Made by a program: the position numbers and the translations under genes. Positions 25,250 through 33,867 of a DNA stretch of 42,950 bases are shown here, piece after piece. The notes beneath the pieces were generated by a model. That model ran no database searches. It had not been told where the DNA came from and saw only the letters and a program-made list of their open reading frames with translations. Position 1 is the first letter of the stretch. Every line of letters starts with the position of its first letter. The stretch is taken from the NCBI GenBank assembly GCA_014695175.1, contig JACJNV010000296.1, forward strand, positions 1 through 42,950, in the 5' to 3' direction. Source of the stretch: Microcoleus sp. FACHB-DQ6. Lineage in GTDB: Bacteria > Cyanobacteriota > Cyanobacteriia > Cyanobacteriales > Microcoleaceae.

Positions 25250-26980
25250 TCATGCCTGCATTACCACCCGTTCCGGGAGACTGACAATAAAAGTTGAACC
25301 CTTACCGTCCTCGCTTTCGACGCTAATTTCGCCGCCGAGAATTTGACACAAACGCTGGCTAATTGTCAATCCCAAACCCGTGCCTCCGTACTTGCGGGTA
25401 GTCGAGGCATCAGCTTGAATAAAAGGTTTAAATATCTGCTCTAATTGCTCGTTTGTCATCCCAATGCCGGTGTCGCTGACTCTAAAAATTAACACTTGAG
25501 AACTGTAGTTTGAACCCGAGTAAAAATCATTATTTTTATTTTGTTTCGCCGGTCTTGCTTTTTCAATTATAATTCTTTCGACGCCGATAGTAATGACGCC
25601 TTTTTCGGTAAATTTGGCAGCATTGCTGAGCAAATTGAGAAGAATTTGCCGCACTTTCGGTTGGTCGGCGTACATTGTGCCGAGTTCGCCTTTTGTTTTC
25701 AGTGCTAAAGCATTGCCTTTTTTCTCTACTAGCGGTTGAGCCGTAGTCATCACTTCTTCAATCATGGTAGCCACGTCGAAGTTTTCTAAATAAAGCGTGA
25801 CGTGACCGGCTTCTATTTTGGAAATGTCGAGGATGTCGCTGATCATGTCGAGCAGGTGTTTGCCTGCGGTTTGAATTTTTTCTAAGTCGGGGAGAAAATC
25901 TTCGGAACCGGAATCTTGAGCATCTTCTTGCAGCATTTCGCTGTAGTTGATGATGGCATTGAGGGGGGTGCGGAGTTCGTGGCTCATGTTGGCGAGAAAT
26001 GCACTTTTGGAGCGGTTGGCAGCTTCGGCTGCTACTTTTGCTTCGTGCAAGTCTTCTGTATATTCTGCTACGCGCTGAATGAGTTCGTTGAGCGAAACTG
26101 CCAGCATTCCCACTTCGTCGGAAGTAGTGACGGGTACTTGCAAATCAAAGTTTGATTCTTCGGTAACTCGCTGGGCGATGAGGGTGGTGGCTTCTAAGGG
26201 GCGGGCGATCGCCCGGCTGGTGTATGCTGCAAGTAGGGCTGCGATACCGGCGGATACTGCTAGAGAGCAAACCAGAATCAGAGTTCCAAGTTTTTCTGCT
26301 TCCTCGTAAGTTCTAAATGCCTCATCTGCTTTCTCGCGAAAGTTGCCGGCCAGTTTGGCTGAATCCTCGGAAAACTCTTTGAGTTTCAAAGCAGTTTCGC
26401 CCGCCACAAAATTGTTCAAGTTCTGCCTCAATGCCTGCTGCTGCTTCGGATTCAAAGCAGATAATTTCGCAGTAGCCAACATTTTTTGTACTTGTTGAAA
26501 GTATGATTCTACGGTTTTGCCGTTGACTTGAGCGAACTGTTGAAGCTGTTGGTAGTCTTTGGCAATCTCGGGATTCTTTGTCTGCGACGGGGTTTGCAGT
26601 TGTTCGAGGATGCCGCTCATCTGAGCAACGCGAGTCAGGAATTCCGAGCGTTGGCGATCGAAAATTTGCGGTTTGGCCGTCAGACTCGCCAGCTCTTGCT
26701 GCTGAATTCTGACTTCCTGCACCGTGTTATTGAGGTTTGTTAGGATTTCCGCTTTATCTCGGTCGATCGCTAGTTTTTCTCTAACTTGCTGTTTGTGATA
26801 GGATTCTACTCCCCGTCCCGCCACAGCACCTAAAACGGCAATACCAAGGACCAAGGCGTATCCGCAGCCGATTTTCTGCCTGATACCTAAGCGGCCCAAC
26901 AGACTTTTCACGCCTATTTGAGGAGGGTTCTGCAGTTGATTTTTCAAAGCTAAGGTTAAAGACATGGGCAATGTACTCAT
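25250..26980 (-). CDS. Membrane sensor histidine kinase (HAMP, HisKA, HATPase)
   Basis: Product of 576 residues from the ATG at 26980 (MSTLPMSL). An ATG at 26965 and an upstream extension to 27049 are also possible. Order: TM1 (about 35-57, GCGYALVLGIAVLGAVAG), a periplasmic helical sensor of about 160 residues, TM2 (about 235-260, LILVCSLAVSAGIAALLAAY) and a HAMP linker (SRAIARPLEATTLIAQRV). HisKA follows with the phospho-acceptor in FLANMSHELRTPLNAIINYS (His about 336), then HATPase_c with N box QILLNLLSNAAKFTE, G1 VSDTGIGM, F box IFKPFIQAD and G2 GGTGLGLTISQRL. A loop of about 20 residues (KARPAKQNKNNDFYSGSNYS) interrupts the ATPase domain. There is no receiver domain. No response regulator lies next to it, so its partner is unknown. 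Confidence 0.9.
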   Translation of the reverse strand: MSTLPMSLTLALKNQLQNPPQIGVKSLLGRLGIRQKIGCGYALVLGIAVLGAVAGRGVESYHKQQVREKLAIDRDKAEILTNLNNTVQEVRIQQQELASLTAKPQIFDRQRSEFLTRVAQMSGILEQLQTPSQTKNPEIAKDYQQLQQFAQVNGKTVESYFQQVQKMLATAKLSALNPKQQQALRQNLNNFVAGETALKLKEFSEDSAKLAGNFREKADEAFRTYEEAEKLGTLILVCSLAVSAGIAALLAAYTSRAIARPLEATTLIAQRVTEESNFDLQVPVTTSDEVGMLAVSLNELIQRVAEYTEDLHEAKVAAEAANRSKSAFLANMSHELRTPLNAIINYSEMLQEDAQDSGSEDFLPDLEKIQTAGKHLLDMISDILDISKIEAGHVTLYLENFDVATMIEEVMTTAQPLVEKKGNALALKTKGELGTMYADQPKVRQILLNLLSNAAKFTEKGVITIGVERIIIEKARPAKQNKNNDFYSGSNYSSQVLIFRVSDTGIGMTNEQLEQIFKPFIQADASTTRKYGGTGLGLTISQRLCQILGGEISVESEDGKGSTFIVSLPERVVMQA

Positions 26981-27386
26981 CACCTTTGAGAGGCACCATC
27001 TATATTCTAATTGATGCCTGCCTGAGGGTAAATAAAGTTCTGGCTTCAAGTCAGGTTTCGGCAGTTGTGGGGTCTTTGCAGGGTTCCACAGCTCGATCGG
27101 CTTGACACTTTGGAGGAGTTATGCGTAACAAGTTATAGCAGAAAAAATAAGGCTCTTCGGCTGCCTTCGGCTCCCTTCCCTTGGGCGATACGAGCGGGCA
27201 AGTCGCTCAGAGTAAAAAAAGCAAGAAGGAAGAAGCAGTCAAAGACATGGTTTCAGTCATTAAGAACGTACTCACCGTCGGGCGTGGTTGCGATATAAGT
27301 CGCGAGTTATAAGTTGCAAGTTATGAGTTAGATTTCTGATTAAAAACTCTACTCTACTCGCAACCCACAACTCTCTCGCTGTTCCC
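26981..27386. other. Intergenic region without a supported gene
   Basis: It contains imperfect direct repeats of AAGTT(A/G)TAAG-type words near 27305-27330 and a GGCTGCCTTCGGCTCCCTTC stretch near 27160. No coding frame is convincing. The part nearest 26980 should carry the promoter of the kinase gene. Confidence 0.45.
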
Positions 27387-27908
27387 CTACTGGCAAAGTC
27401 GAAATTGTGCTATCTCCGCAGGAATTCTTGAAGCATTAGGTACGTTGGCCGAGGCAGGAACGAAGATTCCCAGGCCGTAACTGCAACCCTCTGCAGTCGT
27501 GCATTCGCCCGGTTTAGCACTGATTTGATATTCGCCTTGGGATGGGGGAGTAAAAGAGATTGACGCCAGTTCGCCTGTTTTTTGACTGACAGCGACTTCC
27601 TGACCGCTTGCATCCTTGAGAGCTAGGTTTAAATCCTGGCAATTTCCGTCGCAAGTGGCAACAAAAACATACTCCACATTAGGATGCAACGTCGCTCTAA
27701 AAGGAGATGAAACTTGCTTGCGAACCTGGCCCAGCAACGGCACAAATACTAATTTTTGACCGTTTCCTTTCCGCTGGTCAACTTCTGTTTTCAAGCGACA
27801 AATAACCGTTTTTTGGTTGTCGGTCACTTCTTGAGCAATCGCATTTCCTACAATTGCAGTACCGAGGATCAGCGCAAGACCGGAAATAACCAGATGTTTG
27901 AAATTCAT
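27387..27908 (-). CDS. Secreted protein of unknown function
   Basis: Product of 173 residues with a signal peptide: MNFKHLVISGLALILGTAIV followed by GNAIAQ and likely cleavage after AIA (about 24). The mature chain of about 145 residues has six cysteines (for example CDGNCQDLNL, ECTTAEGCSYG) and a beta-sandwich look: VSSPFRATLHPNVEYVFVAT, LALKDASGQEVA, SFTPPSQGEYQISAKPG. The 'PSQGEYQI' type strand recalls pre-peptidase C-terminal (PPC) and related extracellular beta domains. Function is unknown. Confidence 0.75.
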   Translation of the reverse strand: MNFKHLVISGLALILGTAIVGNAIAQEVTDNQKTVICRLKTEVDQRKGNGQKLVFVPLLGQVRKQVSSPFRATLHPNVEYVFVATCDGNCQDLNLALKDASGQEVAVSQKTGELASISFTPPSQGEYQISAKPGECTTAEGCSYGLGIFVPASANVPNASRIPAEIAQFRLCQ

Positions 27909-28144
27909 TGATGTCCCTTAAAGTTAATTTTGGGTGATTGCAATAGACCGCTTTTGTCAGCAATCTATTAGTTTATCTGGAGCCTATCACATTTGTTGAC
28001 TTTTCCGAAAAAACAGGTCGGAGAAAAGTGCGATCGAACTCATGTCTGGTTTGAGATGAATCTGGCGTCAGCTATCGCCGAAACTCCACAGATTGCAGAC
28101 CGTAGGAGCAGAACCTCGTCCTGATTGTATTGTAGTGACATACT

Positions 28145-28182
28145 CCCGACGCCTATCTGAGTACAGATAAGGCACGGGCTTC
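28145..28182 (-). repeat. Right-end motif and hairpin of the TnpB element
   Basis: Perfect stem TATCTG/CAGATA with loop AGTA (28154-28169) inside CCCGACGCC...GGGCTTC. It overlaps the tnpB stop codon (28153-28155). It is the likely 3' part of the guide (omega) RNA scaffold, with the guide expected just beyond, at lower coordinates. Confidence 0.65.
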
Positions 28183-29376
28183 GCAACCAATCCGGCTATT
28201 GCTTAGGAGGCGTTGCGCTTTAAGGACTGGATGACCCTCAGCCCTGCTTCTGATGTTGATTGCTGCATTATGGTCGCGGTCGAGACTGCACCCACAGTGA
28301 GGACAGTCATGCCAACGAATATGCAGTTTTTTAGGTACTTTCTCACCACAGGTGGAGCAATCTTGTGAGGTGTTATGGGCACTTACTGGAACTACTAGCA
28401 AACCAGCATTTACGGCTTTGTTTGTCACTATCAACAGGAAGCTTGACCACCCAGCATCCAACACAGATTTAGCCAACCTTGTACGAGCAAGTCCTTTTAC
28501 GTTTAAATCTTCATGAGCGATTACGTCATATTTCGACAGCAAATGATTAGCGGTATTGAAATGGAAATCTTTTCGCTTGTCTGCAACTTTCTTGTGTTGC
28601 TTCCCAAGTTGTTTGACGGCTTTCTGTCTACGGTTGCTTCCCTTTTTACGACGCGATACTCGTTTTTGAAGAACCCGCAAGCGCTTTTGAGCTTTCCGGT
28701 AGTGCTGAGGAATAGAAACCGTCTCACCGTCGGAAGTTGTCAAGAACTCCTTTAAACCAACATCAATTCCGGTGATTTTATCCGGATTAAAGTCTGGTTT
28801 AATTTCAGGAACGGTTTTGTCTTCTAAGGAAAGAGTCAAATAGTAACCATCAGCTTTCTTAGTGACAGATGCAGTTTTAATTTTGAATCCGCCAGGAATA
28901 GGACGATGCAAGACAACCTTAACTTTTCCGAACATCGGCAAGGCAATCTGATTACCTTGCAAACATCCTTCTTTTATCTGAGGATAGGTGAAAGTGCGAT
29001 AACGATTACGCGCTTTAAACCGAGGCTTACCACTTCGTTTCCCGTTGCTATCACCCTTGAGAAATCTGTCAAACGTTACTTTGACTCGCTTGACTACATC
29101 TTGGAGGACTTGAGAATAAATCTCGCTGTACCAAGGATGGGTTTTTTTTAGTTGTGGTAGCGTCTTTTTTTGAGAGTAATAGTCTGGGTTGTCGCGCAGT
29201 TCGGGTAGATGGCAAACCAAAGGGCAAGCGTTAACAGGAGAACGGTTTTGCTCAAACCAATTACCTCTATCAGCCAACAAGTAATTGTACTGAGCGCACA
29301 ACATTGACAACCACTTGTCAATTTCAATGACTTGCTGTTTTGTTGGACGTAATCGGTATTGGTAAGCGGTTCTCAT
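28153..29376 (-). CDS. tnpB: RNA-guided nuclease TnpB (transposon-encoded, OrfB)
   Basis: Product of 407 residues, full length for the family. N-terminal helix-turn-helix/WED part ([15 protein letters not shown]), then a RuvC-like nuclease. The three acidic residues are present: D205 in [11 protein letters not shown]289 in [12 protein letters not shown], and the Asp of DRDHNAA (366-372). A zinc ribbon with CSTCG (340-344) and CPHCG (358-362) is intact. TnpB uses an omega RNA made from its own 3' region to cut DNA beside a TAM, which keeps the element in place after excision. The gene is intact, so it may be active. A small RHH gene is transcribed divergently 56 bp upstream. Confidence 0.93.
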   Translation of the reverse strand: MRTAYQYRLRPTKQQVIEIDKWLSMLCAQYNYLLADRGNWFEQNRSPVNACPLVCHLPELRDNPDYYSQKKTLPQLKKTHPWYSEIYSQVLQDVVKRVKVTFDRFLKGDSNGKRSGKPRFKARNRYRTFTYPQIKEGCLQGNQIALPMFGKVKVVLHRPIPGGFKIKTASVTKKADGYYLTLSLEDKTVPEIKPDFNPDKITGIDVGLKEFLTTSDGETVSIPQHYRKAQKRLRVLQKRVSRRKKGSNRRQKAVKQLGKQHKKVADKRKDFHFNTANHLLSKYDVIAHEDLNVKGLARTRLAKSVLDAGWSSFLLIVTNKAVNAGLLVVPVSAHNTSQDCSTCGEKVPKKLHIRWHDCPHCGCSLDRDHNAAINIRSRAEGHPVLKAQRLLSNSRIGCEARALSVLR

Positions 29377-29432
29377 GGTTGCCCTCCTTGAGTCCTATGT
29401 TAGCATTATTGTGTTCGCATTGACAACACAAC

Positions 29433-29573
29433 ATGAAAAACAAAAACCTTCATATTCGACTATCCGAGAAAAGGATTAATAAACTTAGGGCTGTAGCTAG
29501 CGCTAGAGAAAAAACTATCACTCAGATGGTAGAAGAGTGGATTGATCGTCTATCCAATACATCTATTGATTGA
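29433..29573 (+). CDS. 46-residue ribbon-helix-helix protein beside tnpB
   Basis: ATG 29433 to TGA 29571-29573, giving MKNKNLHIRLSEKRINKLRA and then VASAREKTITQMVEEWIDRL plus a short tail. The strand KNLHIRLSEK followed by two helices, with K-T-I-T-Q-M-V-E-E-W, is a clean RHH/CopG fold. It is divergent from tnpB, with 56 bp between the start codons, so it can sit on a shared operator. It may repress tnpB and itself; that is inference. Confidence 0.75.
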   Translation: MKNKNLHIRLSEKRINKLRAVASAREKTITQMVEEWIDRLSNTSID

Positions 29574-29603
29574 CTTCGTACCTAGGTCAATCCGCCTATT
29601 TAT

Positions 29604-29642
29604 CCCGACGCCAATTTGAGTACAAATATAGCGAGGGGCTTC
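29604..29642 (-). repeat. Second copy of the TnpB end motif
   Basis: CCCGACGCC, hairpin ATTTG AGTA CAAAT, then GGGGCTTC, in the same orientation as the copy at 28145-28182. About three quarters of positions are identical. The stem differs by compensating changes (TCTG/CAGA against TTTG/CAAA), so the structure has been kept. Confidence 0.75.
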
Positions 29643-29683
29643 CGGCGAAGAAAGCTAAATTAGGACGATCGCCATCAGTATCT

Positions 29684-29748
29684 AGAAACCCGGTTTCTGG
29701 GCGGATGCCTCGCAGCTCAACCTACGATTTATAGTAGAGACCGGGTTT
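29684..29748. repeat. Imperfect foldback with AAACCCGGT arms
   Basis: GAAACCCGGTTTCT at 29685-29698 pairs both with itself and with AGAGACCGGGTTT at 29736-29748. The same AAACCCGG core occurs at 4684 and 12827, so this is a recurring intergenic element of this genome. The stretch 29643-29972 holds this repeat and the palindrome at 29892; no gene is seen. Confidence 0.6.
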
Positions 29749-29891
29749 AACAAGACCTGAATCTGTCCAAGACTGTAAATCTCTGATACAGGTTCCCAGA
29801 TTCTCTGTCAACAACATAATACAAATTTAAAAAAGTCTTGCTACCATCCTCAATCTTATACCAATTATTAAAAGTCAAAGCGAACCGTAAG

Positions 29892-29910
29892 GACACGGCA
29901 ATGCCGTGTC
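29892..29910 (-). terminator. GC-rich palindrome downstream of the nuclease gene
   Basis: GACACGGC AAT GCCGTGTC is a perfect 8-bp stem with a 3-base loop, 62 bp after the stop of the SNase-type gene on the minus strand. I recognise it as a widely dispersed cyanobacterial intergenic palindrome, so a terminator role is possible but not proven. Confidence 0.5.
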
Positions 29911-29972
29911 GCTACTCAAAATCCCTCCGTTCAATCCCTTCTACAATCCATTGCCTAACTTCCTTCTTCCGA

Positions 29973-30545
29973 TCATTTATCACTCTTCCGAAATTTCCAC
30001 GCAGGAACAAACTTGGAATCTCCCCAAACGCCGCGACGCTTTTTCTTAGCTTCGGCTTCCGCTTGTTCCAAAACACTGGCACTCGGACAGTTTTTCAAGT
30101 AAGGACGGTAAACCATTGCTAATCCTTCGCGGATCAAAACTTCTTGGGCAAATGTGCCGTTTGGCAAGCGGACTTCGCTAACTTTGCGGCCGTAGCGGTC
30201 AGTATCGGTGACGGTCAAGACAACGCGACCCCCCCCTTGTTTGACGAGCTGCTGCATTCTTTGGTGCGCTAAATTTCCCCACTTAAATTGATTTTTTAGT
30301 GCTGATGCTTTGCTATTTTTCTCAGCATTTGTGTGCGCGACTTCCGGTGCATCTACACAGGCAAAACGCACTTTGATATCTTTTCCGGCGCTATCGCTGG
30401 CGACAAGGGTGTCGCCGTCGCTGACTCGCTTGACAGCATAGTTGTTGGGCGCTAACTTTTGTGGACACCCGAATAGTAGCAATAGCAGAGCAACTGCGCT
30501 TAAGGTTTTGATTTTTGGGAAAAGGGGGATTTTTGTCGGGTTCAT
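29973..30545 (-). CDS. Thermonuclease-family (SNase-like) lipoprotein
   Basis: Product of 190 residues. A lipoprotein-type signal (LSAVALLLLLFGC, lipobox Cys about 27) anchors it outside the cytoplasmic membrane. The SNase fold follows: YAVKRVSDGDTLVASD, then KVRFACVDAPEVAH with the first catalytic Arg and Asp residues, then TVTDTDRYGRKVSEVRL with the second catalytic Arg. The C-terminal EAEAKKKRRGVWGDSKFVPAWKFRK is the usual end helix and WxF tail. It should cleave DNA or RNA in a calcium-dependent way. It begins 11 bp after the polA stop on the same strand, so it is probably co-transcribed with polA. Confidence 0.88.
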   Translation of the reverse strand: MNPTKIPLFPKIKTLSAVALLLLLFGCPQKLAPNNYAVKRVSDGDTLVASDSAGKDIKVRFACVDAPEVAHTNAEKNSKASALKNQFKWGNLAHQRMQQLVKQGGGRVVLTVTDTDRYGRKVSEVRLPNGTFAQEVLIREGLAMVYRPYLKNCPSASVLEQAEAEAKKKRRGVWGDSKFVPAWKFRKSDK

Positions 30546-30556
30546 ATTTCTCTGTT

Positions 30557-33500
30557 TTATTTAGTTTCCATCCAATTTTGCCCAGCGTGGATGTCAACTA
30601 TCAGCGGTACGCTAAGTGGCAGAGCATTTTCCATCGCAGTTCTAATTTTCGGTTGCAATTCTTCCCATTCATCGGGAGGTACTTCAAAGATTAATTCATC
30701 GTGAACTTGCAGCAGCAGCCGCGCCTGATAGTTTTGCAAAATTTTGTGTACTTCAATCATGGCAAGTTTAATGATATCAGCACTAGAGCCTTGAATGGGA
30801 GCGTTGGCTGCGGCCCGCAAAGATTGGGCGTCATCTCTGCTGACAGATTTAAGTCTATCGGAGTGAATGTCTTGGGGATTGCGGCCTTTTAAGTCCAGGA
30901 GGCTTTCGCTCTCGAAGTTTAAGTAACGGCGGCGGCCTAGAATTGTGGTGACGTATCCGAGGGCGATCGCCTCTTTTTTTACTTTCTCCAAAAATTCAAA
31001 AACCTTAATGTAACGCTCGTTAAATCGCTTAATAAACTCTTTGCCGTCTGCTGAAGTTTTGCCCATCGAGCGCCCAAACTTAATCGCCCCCATACCGTAA
31101 ATTACCCCAAAATTAATCGTTTTGCCAAACCGTCTTTCGTCCGGCGTTACTTCCTCTTTTTCAAACAGCAGTTGAGCTGTTACGGTATGCACATCTCGGT
31201 TATTTTGATAAGCTTCAATTAACACAGGTTCTTGACTCAAATGAGCCAAAATTCGCAGTTCAATTTGAGAATAGTCAGCCGACACCATCAGCCAACCTTC
31301 TTCCGGTAAAAAAGCCTTGCGAATTTGCCGTGAAAACTCGGTACGGATGGGAATATTTTGTAAATTTGGATTGGAAGAAGAAAGCCTTCCCGTACCAGTT
31401 GCAGTTTGGTTGAAATCTGTATGCACTCGCCCGGTCTCCGCACGCACTAACTGTGGCAAAGCATCGACGTAAGTTGATTTCAACTTGGATAATGTTCGGT
31501 GTTCTAATAAATCGTCTACAATCGGGTGGTCTCCTTGCAATTTATCCAAAACAGCGGCGTCTGTAGAGTATCCCGTCTTCGTTTTGCGAGACTTTTTCTG
31601 AAACTCATCCGGGATTTTTTCTAACAATATCTCGCTGAGTTGTTTTGGGGAACCTAAATTAAACTTTCTCCCCGCTGCTTGATAAGTCTTTTCTTCTATT
31701 TCTTTTAAGCTCTTTTCTAGCTGTTGCGATAGTTCTTGCAGGTAAGCTGAATCAATGCGAATTCCGCAGAATTCCATTTCTGCTAAAACTGGTTCTAGGG
31801 GCTGTTCTACTTCCAGCAGCAACTTGTGCAAAGATTTATCTGGAAAGTTATGTTCGTCAGCTTTATCTAATTCAGTTCTCAGTTTACCTACTAACTGAAA
31901 TGTGGTGTGAACATCCATGCCGCAGTAGTCGGCTACTTCTCGAATGCTAATGTCAGCAATTGTTTTGTTTTTCGGCACTAATTCATTGTAAGTTTTGGCA
32001 ACAATTTTTAAGTAGTGCCTTGACAATTCGCTGAGGCTGTGGCTGGTTTCGGGATTGAGTACGTAACTGGCTAGCATGGTGTCGAAGACGACTCCGGCTA
32101 GTTTGATTCCCTGACAGCGCAGGATCGATCGATCGAACTTAGCATTTTGCAGCGCCTTCGGATAATTCTCGCTTTCCAAAATCGGACGCAAAGCATTTAA
32201 AACTGTGGCTTTATCCAAGTTTTTGCCCGTTTTATGTCCCGTGGGAATGTAAGCAACATCCTCTTCGCCTGTTCCCCAACAGCAGCCAATTCCGACTAAT
32301 TCGGCGTCTCGCGGTTCGATGGCGGTGGTTTCGGTATCCCACGCCACGGGTGAGGCTTGGTCGGTGAAGGTTTGCAGCAGTTGGACTAATTCGTTTAACT
32401 GTTCGGTTGTTTGAATAATTCTGGGTTTAATTGGCAGTTTTTTCTGTTGCTGAGCGGCTTTGGTATCATCATGACTCCAAAAGGATAAGGCATTTTCTTC
32501 TGAACTTTCAGAAGTTGGAGGTGACTTATCTATTGTGGGGTGGGCATCTTCCCCGCCCTGTTCCAATGGCTTTTCTACACCCTCCAATGGCTCTTTTACA
32601 CCCTCCAAGGGCTGTTCTAGGGTGTTTTCCGACGAGGCAGAGCCTCTGGATGTGCGTTCCCGGGCAGAGCCTGGGAACGAGGATTCCTCTTCTTGTTTTT
32701 CCTTTTCTTCAACGCCACCAAAACGCTTTTGAATTTGCTTTACTTTGCTTAAAAATGTTTTAAATTCCAACTTTTCCAGCATGGGAATCAAGGCTGATTC
32801 GTCAAAACCTATAAGCTGGCAATTTTCTAAATCTACTTCCAAGGGCACGTCTTGGATTATTGTCGCCATGCGTTGAGAATGATAAGCAGCTTCTTTGCCT
32901 TCTTCTAGCTTTTTCTTAGTTGCTCCTTTAATCTCGTCGATGGCTGCATAAATGCCGTCGAGGGAATTGTAAGCTTCCAGCAATTGCAGGGCGGTTTTGT
33001 CGCCGATGCCTTTAACTCCGGGGATGTTGTCGGATTTGTCGCCGCAGAGGGCTTTGTAATCTACTACTTGTTCTGGCAAAATACCGAGTTTGGCTTTGAC
33101 TTCTTCCGGGCCGTATTCTTGGGATTTGCCTTTGCCCGATCGCCTGAGCTCATCGGTACTCAAATATAATACGCTGATTTGTTTTTCGGTTTCTACTAAT
33201 TGAAACAAATCTCGATCGCCCGTGAGGATTTTGACCTGATAACCGGCGGCGCTGGCTTTGTTTGCCAAAGTTCCCAAAACATCGTCCGCCTCGTAGCCCG
33301 GAGCAGTTATTGCAGGTAAATTCAAATAGGTGAGCAATTCTTGCAGGTTTTTGATATCCGGCTTAAAATCTTCCGGTGTTTCGGCTCGACCCGCTTTGTA
33401 GGTGTCGTCTGCTTCGTGGCGAAATGTGGGTGTGGCGAGGTCAAAGGCGATCGCCATGTACTGGGGGTCGTGGGCGGCCATTACTTCCAGTAGCGACTTG

Positions 33501-33664
33501 AGAAAGCCAAAACAGACGCTGGTGGGAATGCCCGTCGTAGTTCGCAAACCCCCATCTCGACTTTTGGCAAAGGCGAAGTAGGAGCGAAAGGCCAGGGAGT
33601 GACCGTCAACTAAGATGAAGATGGGAGCTTGATTTGCCGACACAGACACAGTTACCGATCGCAC
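30557..33664 (-). CDS. polA: DNA polymerase I
   Basis: Product of 1035 residues; other cyanobacterial PolA are near 970-980 as I recall. It starts at a GTG (33664); a GTG at 33643 gives the more usual MSANQAPIFILVDGH. Domains: 5' nuclease (1-305, ILVDGHSLAFRSYFAFAKSR; TGDRDLFQLVE), 3'-5' exonuclease (about 410-600) and polymerase (600-1035). The exonuclease D-x-E is intact (VAWDTETTAIEPRD, about 437-450), so proofreading should work. The polymerase has motif A DYSQIELRILAH, O-helix RRFGKTINFGVIYGMG and motif C QVHDELIFEVP. The linker (about 315-391) is enlarged and low in complexity (EQPLEGVKEPLEGVEKPLEQ) and contains sequence like intergenic repeats (separate entry). It performs gap filling, Okazaki primer removal and repair. 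Confidence 0.96.
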   Translation of the reverse strand: MRSVTVSVSANQAPIFILVDGHSLAFRSYFAFAKSRDGGLRTTTGIPTSVCFGFLKSLLEVMAAHDPQYMAIAFDLATPTFRHEADDTYKAGRAETPEDFKPDIKNLQELLTYLNLPAITAPGYEADDVLGTLANKASAAGYQVKILTGDRDLFQLVETEKQISVLYLSTDELRRSGKGKSQEYGPEEVKAKLGILPEQVVDYKALCGDKSDNIPGVKGIGDKTALQLLEAYNSLDGIYAAIDEIKGATKKKLEEGKEAAYHSQRMATIIQDVPLEVDLENCQLIGFDESALIPMLEKLEFKTFLSKVKQIQKRFGGVEEKEKQEEESSFPGSARERTSRGSASSENTLEQPLEGVKEPLEGVEKPLEQGGEDAHPTIDKSPPTSESSEENALSFWSHDDTKAAQQQKKLPIKPRIIQTTEQLNELVQLLQTFTDQASPVAWDTETTAIEPRDAELVGIGCCWGTGEEDVAYIPTGHKTGKNLDKATVLNALRPILESENYPKALQNAKFDRSILRCQGIKLAGVVFDTMLASYVLNPETSHSLSELSRHYLKIVAKTYNELVPKNKTIADISIREVADYCGMDVHTTFQLVGKLRTELDKADEHNFPDKSLHKLLLEVEQPLEPVLAEMEFCGIRIDSAYLQELSQQLEKSLKEIEEKTYQAAGRKFNLGSPKQLSEILLEKIPDEFQKKSRKTKTGYSTDAAVLDKLQGDHPIVDDLLEHRTLSKLKSTYVDALPQLVRAETGRVHTDFNQTATGTGRLSSSNPNLQNIPIRTEFSRQIRKAFLPEEGWLMVSADYSQIELRILAHLSQEPVLIEAYQNNRDVHTVTAQLLFEKEEVTPDERRFGKTINFGVIYGMGAIKFGRSMGKTSADGKEFIKRFNERYIKVFEFLEKVKKEAIALGYVTTILGRRRYLNFESESLLDLKGRNPQDIHSDRLKSVSRDDAQSLRAAANAPIQGSSADIIKLAMIEVHKILQNYQARLLLQVHDELIFEVPPDEWEELQPKIRTAMENALPLSVPLIVDIHAGQNWMETK
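32534..32681. repeat. Dispersed-repeat-like DNA inside the polA linker
   Basis: 32534-32560 (GTGGGGTGGGCATCTTCCCC...) resembles the intergenic repeat at 7651-7676 and 7731-7754. 32633-32681 contains GAGGCAGAGCCTC and GGCAGAGCCTGGGAACGAG, which code for PGSARERTSRGSAS in PolA. I associate that peptide with translated intergenic repeats in filamentous cyanobacteria. The reading frame is kept. Between the two parts the protein repeats PLEGVxEPLEGVEKPLE. Confidence 0.65.
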
Positions 33665-33867
33665 GAAAGGATTTTCTCATTGTACTCAGTTGTCAGTCGG
33701 CATTGATCGACCGGAAGGATGGCCGAGAGACTTGAGAACGGTTGACAGTTGAGGGGGTCTCGGCTTACTGTGCAGCTTGGCTGAGAATAGTAGAAGATGT
33801 TAAGTGGGATTCCCTACCGGATAGCTTCGCTTCACGCGAATTTACAAACACCTGCAGATCGAAGCCT

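Larger units (their letters stand above)
28145..29642 (-). mobile_element. TnpB-only IS200/IS605-type element (IS1341-like), putative extent
   Basis: It is bounded here by two related end motifs in the same orientation: 28145-28182 and 29604-29642. Both read CCCGACGCC, then a small hairpin, then a GGGCTTC box. The right-end hairpin (28154-28169, TATCTG AGTA CAGATA) overlaps the last codons of tnpB, as expected for elements whose omega/reRNA covers the tnpB 3' end. No tnpA is present, so movement would need a transposase in trans. The true left end is uncertain: the second motif may instead be the right end of a decayed neighbour copy. Confidence 0.6.
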
